Positions 54,739-63,522 of a stretch of 64,000 bases of DNA are shown here, piece after piece (the first letter of the stretch is position 1; the number at the start of each line of letters is the position of its first letter). The notes under the pieces are model-generated. The model was not told where the DNA came from, did no database searches, and saw nothing but the letters and a program-made list of their open reading frames with translations. The stretch is from Mesorhizobium kowhaii (GTDB lineage Bacteria > Pseudomonadota > Alphaproteobacteria > Rhizobiales > Rhizobiaceae), in assembly GCF_003253745.1 (NCBI RefSeq), contig NZ_MZXV01000051.1, positions 124,001 through 188,000 on the forward strand. The letters run 5' to 3'. The position numbers and the translations under genes are program-made.

Positions 54739-55284
54739 TTAACCGGAGAAGCCGCCGCCATCCAGGAACCCCTGCTCATGCGGCGTGGTCTCGCGGCCAA
54801 GCATCCTGTTTCGGTGCGGGAAACGGCCGAAATTCTCGATGATATCGCGGTGCTCGACGGCGTATTTCAGATAGGGCTCGGCCCTGGCCCGCGTCAGCTC
54901 GACCGATATGTGCTGGTCGGCGAGCAGCTCCGAGTGCTCATACGGCAAATAGAGGAAGACGCGGACGTCCTCGTCGAGCGCCAGATCATGGCCCGCCGCG
55001 ATCGCCTTTGCAGCGAAATATCTGGCCAGCGGATCGGTCGCATACATATGGCCGGTGGCGCGAAAACAGTTCCGCGGAAACTGGTCGAGCAGGATCATCA
55101 GCGCCAGCGAGCCTTCGGCGTGTGCCGACCAGTCGTCGCATTCACGCCGCGCGGCTGCGTAGTGCAGATCGAGAAAGCGGTTGCGGAAGTCGGCATCGAA
55201 AGCCTCGTTCTTCTCGAACCATGCATCCTCGCCGGCGTCGCGCCAGAATTTGGTGACCGACAGGGCTCTGCTGTCCAATTCCAT
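54739..55284 (-). CDS. DUF924 family protein
   Basis: A 181-residue cytosolic protein of DUF924 (a TPR-like helical fold of unknown function). Signature blocks are VTKFWRDAGEDAWFEKNEAF, AEGSLALMILLDQFPRNCFR, YLPYEHSELLADQH and ENFGRFPHRNRMLGRETTPH. The start is ATG 55284, with AAGGA 8 bp upstream; an in-frame TTG at 55302 would add six residues and overlap the upstream gene by 4 bp. It follows the Kef-type antiporter gene and is probably co-transcribed with it. Confidence 0.9.
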   Translation of the reverse strand: MELDSRALSVTKFWRDAGEDAWFEKNEAFDADFRNRFLDLHYAAARRECDDWSAHAEGSLALMILLDQFPRNCFRATGHMYATDPLARYFAAKAIAAGHDLALDEDVRVFLYLPYEHSELLADQHISVELTRARAEPYLKYAVEHRDIIENFGRFPHRNRMLGRETTPHEQGFLDGGGFSG

Positions 55285-55298
55285 GCATAATTCCTTGT

Positions 55299-57134
55299 TC
55301 AATCCGCGGGTTCGGATTTGTGCAAAACACCGGCCGTCTCTTCATTGAGTGCCTGGCCGGTACGGCGCGGCTGGGTGAGGGGTGTGGGGATGGGCGTGCC
55401 GATATTGCCCCTCAAGAAGCGTTGTCCGGCGCGAACACCTTCGGCGAGCTGGGTTTCGAAACGGGCGGTGTCGCGGCGCCGCACATCCTCGATCACCTCG
55501 GCCACGTCTTCGGGATCTACGCCGAGCGACTCCAGCGCCGAACCTCCGAAAACCAGCGCCGATTCGAAGGTTTCGCGCAGCTGGAAGTCGACGCCGGCGC
55601 GAATGAGCTGCAGCGCTGTTCCGCGGTCGAAAGCCCGGGCCAGCACGGTGAGCAGTGGGAATTCGGCCTTGATCAGCTGGGCGATGCGAACGGCCACATC
55701 AGGCTTGTCGACGCAGATCAGCACGGCGCGCGTCCGGCCTGCACCCGCGGCGCGCAGGATATCGAGGCGCGTGCCGTCGCCATAATAGACCTTGAAGCCG
55801 AAATCGGCCGCCGCCTGGATCATCTCCACATCATTGTCGATGATCGACACATCGATGCCGCGCAGCAGCAGCGGCTGGCTGGCGATCTGGCCGAAGCGGC
55901 CGAAGCCGATGATCAGCACGCTACCGGTCAGGCCATCGGCGACGTCGACCCCGTCGAGCGACTGCTCGTCGCGCGGCGTGAGATACCGCAGCGCGATGAT
56001 CGCCAGCGGCGTCAGCACCATCGAGATGATGACGATCGCCGTCAGGGTCGCGTTGGCCTGGTTGTCGATGATGCCGACCGCGGCGGCCGCCGAATAGAGG
56101 ACGAAGGCGAATTCGCCGCCTTGCGCCATGAAGACCGCACGTTGCAGCGCTTCGCGATGGCCGGTTTTCAAGACCCGGGCGACGATGTAGATGCCGAGCG
56201 CCTTCATCACCATGTAGGCGACGACATAGATGGCAATCAGCCGCCAGTTCGCGACCACCACATGCAGGTCGAGCGACATGCCGACGGCGAGGAAGAACAG
56301 GCCGAGCAGGATGCCGCGGAAGGGTTCGATGTCGGCTTCGAGCTGATGGCGGAAGGTCGATTCCGACAGCAGCACGCCGGCCAGGAATGCACCCATCGCC
56401 ATCGACAGGCCGCTGAGCTGCATGGCGAGCGCCGATCCGAGGACGACCAGAAGGGCGGCAGCCGTCATCACCTCGCGGGCACGCGCATCCGCCAGGATGC
56501 GGAAGAACGGATTGAGCAGATAACGGCCTGCCAGTACCAGTCCGACGATCGCGGCAAGGCCGATGCCGACCTCGGTGAGGCGCTCCGTCAGGCTGGTGTC
56601 GGCGCCGCCGGGCGCCAGGAACGCGATCAGGGCCAGCAGCGGCACGATGGCCAGGTCCTCGAGCAGCAGCACCGACACGATGCGCTGGCCTTTCGGCTCG
56701 GCGATTTCGCCGCGTTCCTCGAGAAGCTGCATGACGATCGCCGTCGAGGTCAGCACGAAGCCGGCGCCGGCGACGAAGGATTGCGAGATTGGAAACCCTC
56801 CCGCCACGCCAACAGCGGTCAGCAAGACCGCGCAGACGCCGACCTGCAGTGCACCGAGGCCAAAGATCTCGCGGCGCAGGCCCCACAGCCGCGACGGCTG
56901 CATTTCCAGTCCGATGATGAACAGGAACATCACCACGCCAAGCTCAGCGACATGAAGAATGGCTTCCGATTCGGAAAAGACGCGGAGACCAAACGGGCCG
57001 ATCACCACACCGGCGGCCAGATAGCCGAGGATCGAGCCGAGGCCCATGCGCTTGAAGATGGGAACGGCGACAACGCCGGCTGCAAGCAGCGCCACCACCT
57101 GAACCAGATCGCTGCTCGATGCCTCTACAGCCAT
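55299..57134 (-). CDS. Kef-type (CPA2) cation/proton antiporter with TrkA-N domain
   Basis: A 611-residue K+ efflux or K+/H+ antiporter. Residues about 8-385 hold 12 to 13 transmembrane helices with ILGYLAAGVVIGPFGLRVFS, GVVMFLFIIGLEMQPSRLW, FVLTSTAIVMQLLEERGE and the ion-binding ALAMQLSGLSMAMGAFLAGV. A RCK/TrkA-N domain follows (VLIIGFGRFGQIASQPLL, then VYYGDGTRLDILRAAGAG). This is the KefB/KefC layout, but no ancillary KefF/KefG gene is adjacent. ATG 57134 (MAVEASSSDLVQVV) is used; longer frames lack hydrophobic character. Confidence 0.92.
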   Translation of the reverse strand: MAVEASSSDLVQVVALLAAGVVAVPIFKRMGLGSILGYLAAGVVIGPFGLRVFSESEAILHVAELGVVMFLFIIGLEMQPSRLWGLRREIFGLGALQVGVCAVLLTAVGVAGGFPISQSFVAGAGFVLTSTAIVMQLLEERGEIAEPKGQRIVSVLLLEDLAIVPLLALIAFLAPGGADTSLTERLTEVGIGLAAIVGLVLAGRYLLNPFFRILADARAREVMTAAALLVVLGSALAMQLSGLSMAMGAFLAGVLLSESTFRHQLEADIEPFRGILLGLFFLAVGMSLDLHVVVANWRLIAIYVVAYMVMKALGIYIVARVLKTGHREALQRAVFMAQGGEFAFVLYSAAAAVGIIDNQANATLTAIVIISMVLTPLAIIALRYLTPRDEQSLDGVDVADGLTGSVLIIGFGRFGQIASQPLLLRGIDVSIIDNDVEMIQAAADFGFKVYYGDGTRLDILRAAGAGRTRAVLICVDKPDVAVRIAQLIKAEFPLLTVLARAFDRGTALQLIRAGVDFQLRETFESALVFGGSALESLGVDPEDVAEVIEDVRRRDTARFETQLAEGVRAGQRFLRGNIGTPIPTPLTQPRRTGQALNEETAGVLHKSEPAD

Positions 57135-57379
57135 GCCGCCATTCCGCTCGTTTGAGGACCGATTCCGATTTCGGAGTTCTATGACAAGGGGCGAAGATAG
57201 GGGCTTCGGTGGGGATCGAACAGCCCGAATCCGGATCACCGGCGATGTTGCAGGCGCGTTATACAAGTGACGCCGGGACCGCGTTGCATCTTGCCACAAT
57301 CGAAGGCTAAGGACGCTCGGCTTCGGCCATTGGAGGGTGAGCGACGATCAAGTCGAGCCCTTTTGAGGAGATGACTGAC

Positions 57380-57646
57380 ATGAAGAAGTTTTTGTTTGTT
57401 GCCGTCGGCCTGGCGGTGCTTGCCGGTTCGGCTTGCTCGAAGGCGCCTGAGTGCACGGCCGAGATCGCAACCAAGAAAGCGCAGGACATGGCTGCCGCGC
57501 TGCAGGAGGCGATCACCAAGGACCCGTCCAAGGCGGCTGATCTGACGGCCAAGGTGCAGGCAGTGACAACCAAATATCAGGGCGCCACGACATTGGCCGA
57601 CGCCTGCAAGGCCTATGACGAGGTGACGGCCGCGATCAAGGGCTAA
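57380..57646 (+). CDS. Small exported protein, possibly a lipoprotein
   Basis: An 88-residue protein starting MKKFLFVAVGLAVLAGSACS, a signal sequence ending in AGSAC. The Cys could be lipidated, although the -3 residue is Gly and not the usual Leu. The mature part (TAEIATKKAQDMAAALQEAI; KAADLTAKVQAVTTKYQGAT) is a helical Lys/Ala-rich domain that I do not recognise beyond a general 'hypothetical' type. GAGGAG lies 9 bp before ATG 57380. A good terminator follows. Confidence 0.75.
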   Translation: MKKFLFVAVGLAVLAGSACSKAPECTAEIATKKAQDMAAALQEAITKDPSKAADLTAKVQAVTTKYQGATTLADACKAYDEVTAAIKG

Positions 57647-57671
57647 GCGCCTGGTTCAAGCGGTTTAAACG

Positions 57672-57702
57672 AGGCGGCGACCGTGGGTCGCCGCCTTTTT
57701 TG
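57672..57702 (+). terminator. Intrinsic terminator after the small exported protein gene
   Basis: AGGCGGCGAC at 57672-57681 pairs with GTCGCCGCCT at 57687-57696 around CGTGG, followed by TTTTTTGTCTTTG. Confidence 0.9.
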
Positions 57703-57714
57703 TCTTTGTTTTTG

Positions 57715-57760
57715 TGCATGTTGTTCCGCCAAAAGCGGGGCCACTTTGGGCGACATGCAT
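57715..57760. repeat. Dispersed palindrome related to 20518-20565
   Basis: Outer arms TGCATG at the left and CGACATGCAT at the right flank CGCCAAAAG and CCACTTTGGG. The right half matches the reverse complement of the element at 20518-20565. It lies between two convergent genes. Confidence 0.6.
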
Positions 57761-57777
57761 CAGGGATCGGTGATTGT

Positions 57778-58332
57778 TCAGTTCGGCGCGATGGAACCGA
57801 CTTCGACGGCATCGACGCGCTTCAGGCTCATCCCGATCACCGGCACCAACTGGTCGTCGACGCGCACCGCAATGGTCACCGTCATTGAATTGTCGTCGGG
57901 GATGCGGGCCTGCATGACGCCGCGCAGCTGGTTGCGGTTGATGGTGAAAACCACCTTGCGGGCATCGACGACATTGCCGCCGATGATGTCGAGGCCGGAA
58001 CCGGTCGCGCCACCCATGAAGCTGCCCTTGTAGCCCTCACGGCCCTTGCGCTCGATCTTGGCCGACATCTGCTGGGTGAACATGCCGACCCGGCAACCGC
58101 CGTCGAGTGACATGCCGACCTTGCCGTCCGGCGTCGAGCCGGTGAAGCTGCAGTTGAATTTGGTGCCCTTGTATTTGCCGGCGACGATTTCGCCGGGGCC
58201 GATCCATTTGCCTTCGGCCGACTGGAAGAACTGCTTGTCCGGTTCCGCCGCGGAAGCCGCTCCGGCAATACCGACGAGTGCTGTGATCACGGTTGCCAGC
58301 GGCAAGACGCTGGACAGAATTACACTTTTCAT
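57778..58332 (-). CDS. Exported protein of unknown function
   Basis: A 184-residue protein with a signal peptide (MKSVILSSVLPLATVITALV, cleavage near ASA). The mature domain is beta-rich and has two cysteines (KFNCSFTG and DGGCRVGM) that could form a disulfide, and many Gly-turn repeats (FMGGATGSGLDIIGGNVVDA). It resembles hypothetical periplasmic proteins conserved in Mesorhizobium and relatives; no function is known to me. ATG 58332 is chosen because the signal peptide begins there; the longer frame from 58452 adds a polar, unrelated stretch. Confidence 0.8.
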   Translation of the reverse strand: MKSVILSSVLPLATVITALVGIAGAASAAEPDKQFFQSAEGKWIGPGEIVAGKYKGTKFNCSFTGSTPDGKVGMSLDGGCRVGMFTQQMSAKIERKGREGYKGSFMGGATGSGLDIIGGNVVDARKVVFTINRNQLRGVMQARIPDDNSMTVTIAVRVDDQLVPVIGMSLKRVDAVEVGSIAPN

Positions 58333-58467
58333 CGACGACACCCGGCAACAAAGAGGCTGTTTGGAACCCGTCTGACCATGAACAAGATTGGTTAATGCTT
58401 CGTCACTACGAGCCCACCGGAAAGCAGTCCGGTAACAATTCCGAAGGTCCAAATGCTGCAGTCCGGT

Positions 58468-59577
58468 TCACTTGCCGGATGAGGTTGTTTCAGCACCTTT
58501 CCTGGTTGCAAACGATGTCAGCGCCGAGAGGAAATCGCCCAGTCCCGGACGCTTCGCGGCGCTGAAGGGCAGGGGACGCGCCGTCTCCATCGCCGCGATG
58601 CCGATGCGCGCCGTCATCATGCCATTGACGACGCCCTCGCCAAGCTTGGCCGAAAGGCGCGCCGCCAGGCCGTGGCCGACGATCTGCTGGACGAAACTGT
58701 CGCCGACGGCGATCGAGCCAGTGACCGCCAGATGCGCCAGCACGCTGCGCGCCAGGCGGAAGAAACCGAGCGTTCCCGGCCGCCCGCCATAAAGTTCCGA
58801 CAGGCGGCGAATGAGGCGTCCGGCCTCGAACACGACATAGGCGACATCGACCAGCGCGCGCGGGCTGACCGCCGTCACCAGTGAGACGCGTTTGGCGGCC
58901 TCGAGAATCATCACCTTTGCCCTGGCATCGAGGGGGCCGAGAATTTCGGCTTCGGCCAGGCGCACCAGATTGCCGCCGTCGATGATTTCGCCGCGCAGTT
59001 CGGCCAGCGCGCGCCGGCCGGCCGCGGTTTCGGGCTTGGCGGCGACGAAGGCCGACAGCTCGTCGACCACCGATCGTGCCGCCTTGGGATCGTCGCGTGC
59101 AATGGCATCGAGGGCTCGCTTCTGCAGCTTTTCGACCTCGGCGAGGCGGGCGATTGCCAGGAACTCGCGGATGAGGATGACCAGAAGTGCCAGCAAGGCG
59201 ATGGCCGCCATGCCGGCTGCCAGCCAGCCCAGCCATTCGGCGCGCGCAAAGAGGTCCCGTATGAGCTGATCGGTCCACAGGCCGACAGCCAGCGAAACCA
59301 GCACGCCAAAGGCGCCGAAGAAGATGCTGCCAAGCAGCGACCGCCTTCTGGGGGCGATCGCCGGCGGTGGTTCGGCGGTAACGATGTCGGGTTCGTCGAA
59401 GACATCGACTTCCGCCGGGATGACCATGGCGACATCGGTCTTCATCGCGCGGGGCTTCCGCTCTGCGTCGGCCTGGGCACGGGTGCCGGCCCGGGCACGG
59501 CGCGCCTCAGGCGCCTCTTGTCTTGGTAGGGCTTCCGGCTCGATACGAAATGCGGCCGGCTTGCGGGGCGCGGTCAT
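58468..59577 (-). CDS. TIGR01620/YcjF-type DUF697 membrane protein
   Basis: A 369-residue protein. After a disordered, basic N-terminus (1-80) come two transmembrane helices (about 82-102, LLGSIFFGAFGVLVSLAVGL, and 115-136, GWLAAGMAAIALLALLVILI). The DUF697 domain then has LVTAVSPRALVDVAYVVFEA and VTGSIAVGDSFVQQIVGHGL. This is the partner of YcjX: its ATG overlaps the ycjX stop (ATGA at 59574-59577). In E. coli, ycjX and ycjF follow the phage-shock psp genes, but no psp genes are here. Confidence 0.9.
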   Translation of the reverse strand: MTAPRKPAAFRIEPEALPRQEAPEARRARAGTRAQADAERKPRAMKTDVAMVIPAEVDVFDEPDIVTAEPPPAIAPRRRSLLGSIFFGAFGVLVSLAVGLWTDQLIRDLFARAEWLGWLAAGMAAIALLALLVILIREFLAIARLAEVEKLQKRALDAIARDDPKAARSVVDELSAFVAAKPETAAGRRALAELRGEIIDGGNLVRLAEAEILGPLDARAKVMILEAAKRVSLVTAVSPRALVDVAYVVFEAGRLIRRLSELYGGRPGTLGFFRLARSVLAHLAVTGSIAVGDSFVQQIVGHGLAARLSAKLGEGVVNGMMTARIGIAAMETARPLPFSAAKRPGLGDFLSALTSFATRKGAETTSSGK

Positions 59578-61052
59578 GCCAGATGATCTCCAATCAGGAA
59601 CTGCAAGGCACGGTCGAGCCGGATATGCGGCAGCGACAGCGTGACACCTTCGGCCGTGCGTTCGAGCTTTGGTGGACGGAAACGGACGAAGCGGATTGCC
59701 GGATCCACAGCGTCCTGCTTGTGATCGGGTCCCGAAATATCGAACACCGCATCAATATTCTCCGGTAAATCACCGGGAAATATGGCTGTTTCCGTTTTTC
59801 CATCAAACGTTTCGCCGTTGATCTTCTCGCCGGCGATCGGTGTGCCGATGATGACGGGAAGCGTCTCTCGGCCCTGTTTGACAGTGCCTTCGCGTGTCGC
59901 GCGCACGGCCGCCATGGCGACCACATCGACATCGGCGCCGGTGAAATTCGCCCGTGCCACGGCGCGGTCGGCAAGCCGCCGCACGATTGCTTGCAGGCGG
60001 TCATGGCTTTCGTGGTGCAGATGGTCGGCCTTGGTCGCGGCAACCAGGATGCGGTCGATGCGCCGTGAAAACAGGTCGGTGAGGAAGCTGCCCCGACCGG
60101 GACGGAAACAACTGAGGATCTCTGTCACCGCGCGCTCCAGGTCGGCCATGGCGCCGGGGCCGGCGTTCAGGGCCTGCATGGCGTCGATCAGCACGATCTG
60201 ACGATCGAGGCGCGTGATGTGTTCGCGGAAGAACGGTTTGACGACATGCGTCTTGTAGGCCTCATAACGCCTGTCCATCATGGCGTGCAGCGACCCTGGG
60301 CGCGGACGCTTGTCGCCGAGCCCAGCCAGGGGCGCGAAGGTCAGTGCGGGCGAGCCTTCGAGATCGCCAGGCATCAGGAAGCGGCCGGGCGGCAAGGTCG
60401 AAAGCGCCCGCTCGTCGAGCTTGCACGCCTTCAGATAGGCGGCGAAGCTTTCGGCCAGGCGGCGCGCCGTCATCTCGTCGGCATCGGCGTTCGGGTCGAT
60501 CTCCGCCGACAGCGCCCGCCAGGCCGGCGACAGGTCCTCGCGCACCGGCAAAACGGCCATTTCGAAGGCTTCGCGGGAAAAATCGGCGAAGGATTTGCCG
60601 AGCAGCGGCAGGTCGAGCAGCCATTCGCCGGGATAGTCGACGATATCGACCGACAGTTTGCCGGAGGAAAACATGCGGCTCCAGCCGGAGGCCGATTCAT
60701 ATTCGATGGTCAGCCGCAATTCCGAAATGGCGCGCGTCGAATCGGGCCAGGCGCGATCGTTGACCAGTGCGGCGATATGATCCTCGTACTGGAAGCGCGG
60801 CACGGCGTCGTCGGGCTGCTGTTCAAGGAAGGCACGGGCGATGCGCCCGGATTTCTGAGCCTCGAACAGCGGCAGGCGCCCGCCATGGATCAGATTGTGG
60901 ACAAAGGCCGATATGAACACTGTCTTGCCGGCGCGGGACAGACCCGTGACACCCAATCGCAGCGATGGAGAAAAAAGCCCGGTGGCCCGGCCCGACAGCG
61001 TATCGAGGGCAATCCTCGCCTCGTCGGTGAAGGTGGTCAGCGATGATGCCAA
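59574..61052 (-). CDS. ycjX: YcjX-like P-loop NTPase (DUF463)
   Basis: A 492-residue predicted GTPase/ATPase. The P-loop is LGVTGLSRAGKTVFISAFVH (residues about 33-52, core GLSRAGKT), with further DUF463 blocks VDIVDYPGEWLLDLPLLGKS (Walker B-like DYPGEWLLD), FLMPGDLEGSPALTFAPL and RILVAATKADHLH (an NKxD-like TKAD). The start appears to be TTG at 61052 with GAGAG about 8 bp upstream; no ATG lies before the conserved region. Coupled to the DUF697 gene by a 4-bp overlap. A link to envelope stress is inferred from the family. Confidence 0.9.
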   Translation of the reverse strand: MASSLTTFTDEARIALDTLSGRATGLFSPSLRLGVTGLSRAGKTVFISAFVHNLIHGGRLPLFEAQKSGRIARAFLEQQPDDAVPRFQYEDHIAALVNDRAWPDSTRAISELRLTIEYESASGWSRMFSSGKLSVDIVDYPGEWLLDLPLLGKSFADFSREAFEMAVLPVREDLSPAWRALSAEIDPNADADEMTARRLAESFAAYLKACKLDERALSTLPPGRFLMPGDLEGSPALTFAPLAGLGDKRPRPGSLHAMMDRRYEAYKTHVVKPFFREHITRLDRQIVLIDAMQALNAGPGAMADLERAVTEILSCFRPGRGSFLTDLFSRRIDRILVAATKADHLHHESHDRLQAIVRRLADRAVARANFTGADVDVVAMAAVRATREGTVKQGRETLPVIIGTPIAGEKINGETFDGKTETAIFPGDLPENIDAVFDISGPDHKQDAVDPAIRFVRFRPPKLERTAEGVTLSLPHIRLDRALQFLIGDHLA

Positions 61053-61115
61053 AATATGATCTCTCGGGCTTCGGTCCGTCCGATATAGGCTGTGGAACCC
61101 GGCTTTGAAATGGCT

Positions 61116-61619
61116 TCAGAGATCGGCCGGCGTCAGGAACGCTTCGAGATAGCCGGCGTTCTGGGCGGCTTTTGCGAGATCGCCGTCGAAGCGGACGACC
61201 GCCAGGCCCATGGTCGGGAACCCGTGGGTGAGCGTTGCCCGCGCCGTCTCGTCGCCGTCGCCCGAAACCGCCATGGCGAGATCTTCCGTCATCGGGTTGT
61301 GGCCGATGACCAGCAACGAACCCGATCCGCCATTGTCGCGGATGAGGCGGAGGTAACCGGCGGCGTCTTCGCTGTAGAGCGTGTCGAAGAACAGAACCCG
61401 GCCGGTGTCGGTCTGGCCGGCCAGGCCTTCCAGCGTCTCCTTGGCGCGTTTGGCATTGGAGCAGAGGGTCAGGTCCGGAACATAGCAGCGGGACCGCATC
61501 GCCGCGCCCATCATTTCGGCATCGGCGCGGCCGGATGCGTCGAGCGGGCGATCGAAATCGCGCATGCCGGGCAGTGCCCAGCCGGCCTTCGCATGTCGCA
61601 ACAGATAAAGCGTGCTCAC
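61116..61619 (-). CDS. SixA-like histidine phosphatase
   Basis: A 167-residue protein of the histidine phosphatase superfamily. The catalytic RHG-type motif is LYLLRHAKAGWA near residues 4-15 with the phospho-accepting His10. The second His is in LLVIGHNPMTEDLA. SNAKRAKETLEGLAG also fits the SixA/phosphohistidine phosphatase branch. The start is GTG 61619 with GGAGG 4 bp upstream; the longer frame has no signature. SixA removes phosphate from Hpt-type or PTS phosphohistidines; the substrate here is unknown. Divergent from dksA. Confidence 0.86.
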   Translation of the reverse strand: MSTLYLLRHAKAGWALPGMRDFDRPLDASGRADAEMMGAAMRSRCYVPDLTLCSNAKRAKETLEGLAGQTDTGRVLFFDTLYSEDAAGYLRLIRDNGGSGSLLVIGHNPMTEDLAMAVSGDGDETARATLTHGFPTMGLAVVRFDGDLAKAAQNAGYLEAFLTPADL

Positions 61620-61961
61620 CCAACCTCCGCTGACGCCGAATGCCGAAACTCTAGGGATTAGCCACGAGAAAGGCGTTGCGCACAATGGCCCGTGTTCTTC
61701 AAACACAGCGAATCACCCATGGTGCGGCGCCGCAAAAGGCGCCTGTGCTTCGGCCCGAAGATCACGCCGATCTTCGAAAAGCATGTTGCACGGGATCCAA
61801 AGTGTCGGAGCGGAGTTTGGTATCAAAACGACCATCCGCTGCTGCAAAGGCGCCAGCCACCGCACATTAACAATTGCGTGAGACGGCGGCCGATTGCGCT
61901 TGTGCAGGCGTCGGACCGCGAATATATAGGCGCAAAATTTGGGGCAGTTTGGGTGAGTCGA
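61620..61961. other. Divergent sixA-dksA intergenic region
   Basis: About 342 bp with no credible gene; open frames here show no family features and are the upstream extension of dksA. A promoter-like pair for dksA lies at 61899-61928. The rest is unremarkable apart from lower GC content near 61925-61940. Confidence 0.5.
61899..61928 (+). promoter_or_regulatory. Predicted dksA promoter
   Basis: CTTGTG at 61899-61904 and TATATA at 61923-61928 are 18 bp apart, close to the alphaproteobacterial sigma-70 pattern. Transcription would start near 61935, giving a leader of about 27 nt before the dksA ATG. Confidence 0.5.
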
Positions 61962-62378
61962 ATGAACGACATCGTTACCGCCGATTACATACCCTCCGAA
62001 GACGAGCCGTTCATGAACGAGCGGCAGAAATCCTACTTCCGCCAAAAGCTCGTCACCTGGAAGAATGACATATTGCGCGAAGCGCGCGAAACACTCGAAA
62101 TCCTGCAACAGGAAAACGCCAACCACCCCGATCTTGCCGACCGCGCCTCTTCGGAAACTGACCGCGCTATCGAACTCAGGGCCCGCGACCGTCAGCGAAA
62201 GCTCATTGCAAAGATCGATTCCGCCCTGCAGCGCATCGACGAAGGCACTTACGGCTATTGCGAGGAGACCGGCGAGCCGATCGCGCTGAAGCGGCTCGAT
62301 GCCCGTCCGATCGCGACGTTGTCGATCGAAGCGCAGGAGCGGCATGAGCGCCGCGAAAAGGTCTATCGCGACGACTGA
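61962..62378 (+). CDS. dksA: DksA-type RNA polymerase-binding transcription factor
   Basis: A 138-residue regulator that binds the RNA polymerase secondary channel and, with ppGpp, tunes rRNA and amino-acid gene transcription. The coiled coil (residues about 35-100) leads to the zinc-finger region YGYCEETGEPIALKRLDARP and ATLSIEAQERHERREK. Only the first of the four classical zinc Cys is present; the others read Thr, Ser and Glu/Ala. This single-Cys form is usual for alphaproteobacterial DksA. The start is ATG 61962 (MNDIVTADYIPSEDEPFM); a much longer in-frame extension has no support. A terminator follows. Confidence 0.95.
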   Translation: MNDIVTADYIPSEDEPFMNERQKSYFRQKLVTWKNDILREARETLEILQQENANHPDLADRASSETDRAIELRARDRQRKLIAKIDSALQRIDEGTYGYCEETGEPIALKRLDARPIATLSIEAQERHERREKVYRDD

Positions 62379-62429
62379 CGCATCGGCCAAGGGCTGCGCT
62401 CAAGACAGTTTGCAGTGACGCTGACGTTG

Positions 62430-62456
62430 AAATGGCCGGTTTTCCGGCCATTTTTG
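62430..62456 (+). terminator. Intrinsic terminator after dksA
   Basis: AAATGGCCGG at 62430-62439 pairs with CCGGCCATTT at 62444-62453 around TTTT, and TTTG follows. A compact 10-bp stem with a short U tract. Confidence 0.85.
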
Positions 62457-62549
62457 TTGGCGCGCCACGCATCTGTCCGAACAGGCGAATGCACGCCCAA
62501 GACCTTGACCGGTCCAATTTCCCGACTGGCGGGGCAGATCAGGATCTGA

Positions 62550-63299
62550 TCATCTCTTTTGGCTGGAGAGTTCGCCCAGAAGCTTCGTCATTTCGTCGTC
62601 AAGCGACGGCGGCGCCTTCGCCACCGGTTTGCTCACCGGGTCGCTCGAACGCGGCTGGTCAAGCGACACTTCGAGTTCCTTCATCAGCGTATCATCGATG
62701 CTGTCCTGCCTTGGCGGTGGCGGCGCGTGCCTGATAGCATTGGCATTCGCGGATCCATAGGCGGGCACCGGCGTGACATTGGCCGGCTGGTAACTCTGCG
62801 GCTTCGGTGCTGGCGCCGGTGTTGGCGCCGGCGCTGTTTGACGCGGGCGTGCGTGCGGCGCCGCGCTCACCGGCTGCGGAGCAGGTGCCTGCCTCACCGG
62901 CGGCGGCGGAGCGGAGTGAGGCGCCCGCGGTCTCGCCGCCGGGGCCGCGGCGGCCGGGACGGGCTGCAAGCCGCCATCTCCGGTCAGCGCCGGACGGCGT
63001 GGCGCCGAAAGCCGGATGTCACGTTCGACGACAACGTCGGTCGGGCCGCCGATCAGCAGCAGATGTTCGATATCATCGCGGCGTATCAGCACCAGCCGTC
63101 GATGGCTGTCGACGGCGGTGGCGTCCATGACGGCCAGCCGCGTCTTGCGGTTCCTGCCGCCGGCAACGAAGGTTCCGAACGTCAGATTGCGCACGAGCTT
63201 GATGATGACCAGAACGATGACCAGCAGGACGAGCGCTGCAAACGTCCACAACAGTGCTGCGGCATAACCGGGGCCCGCCACGCTATCCAGCCATTGCAT
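62550..63299 (-). CDS. FliO-like membrane protein
   Basis: A 249-residue protein with one N-terminal transmembrane helix (ALLWTFAALVLLVIVLVIIK, residues 15-34) and a short FliO-like cytoplasmic domain (RLAVMDATAVDSHRRLVLIR, then DDIEHLLLIGGPTDVVVERD). This LVLIRRDxxEHLLLIGGPxDVVVE pattern is the hallmark of FliO, an assembly factor for the flagellar export gate. About 150 further residues are Pro/Ala-rich and probably disordered, ending in SLDDEMTKLLGELSSQK. No other flagellar gene is near; the divergent neighbour is cckA. FliO is poorly conserved, so a non-flagellar role is possible. Confidence 0.75.
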   Translation of the reverse strand: MQWLDSVAGPGYAAALLWTFAALVLLVIVLVIIKLVRNLTFGTFVAGGRNRKTRLAVMDATAVDSHRRLVLIRRDDIEHLLLIGGPTDVVVERDIRLSAPRRPALTGDGGLQPVPAAAAPAARPRAPHSAPPPPVRQAPAPQPVSAAPHARPRQTAPAPTPAPAPKPQSYQPANVTPVPAYGSANANAIRHAPPPPRQDSIDDTLMKELEVSLDQPRSSDPVSKPVAKAPPSLDDEMTKLLGELSSQKR

Positions 63300-63522
63300 T
63301 GGTTTTACCTGATTGCCCTTGGAAGTGACGCGACACTAGACCGTTGCGGCGGGCCACCGCAAGTTGCGTTTCGCGCTTGATGAACAGCTTGAAAACTCCG
63401 AAGGCCGGAAGATATCATTTTTATCCGACATTTGCCGCCCAGGCCTTTTCCGGACTAGGAGAATGTGATTCAACCCGCTAGGGGCGGGTGTCGGAACACC
63501 GGAATTCACGAGCAGGGGGCAC

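Noticed and set aside
61692..61961. 90-codon N-terminal extension of dksA
   Set aside because: It contains the predicted promoter and has no similarity to DksA, which is about 138 residues in this group.
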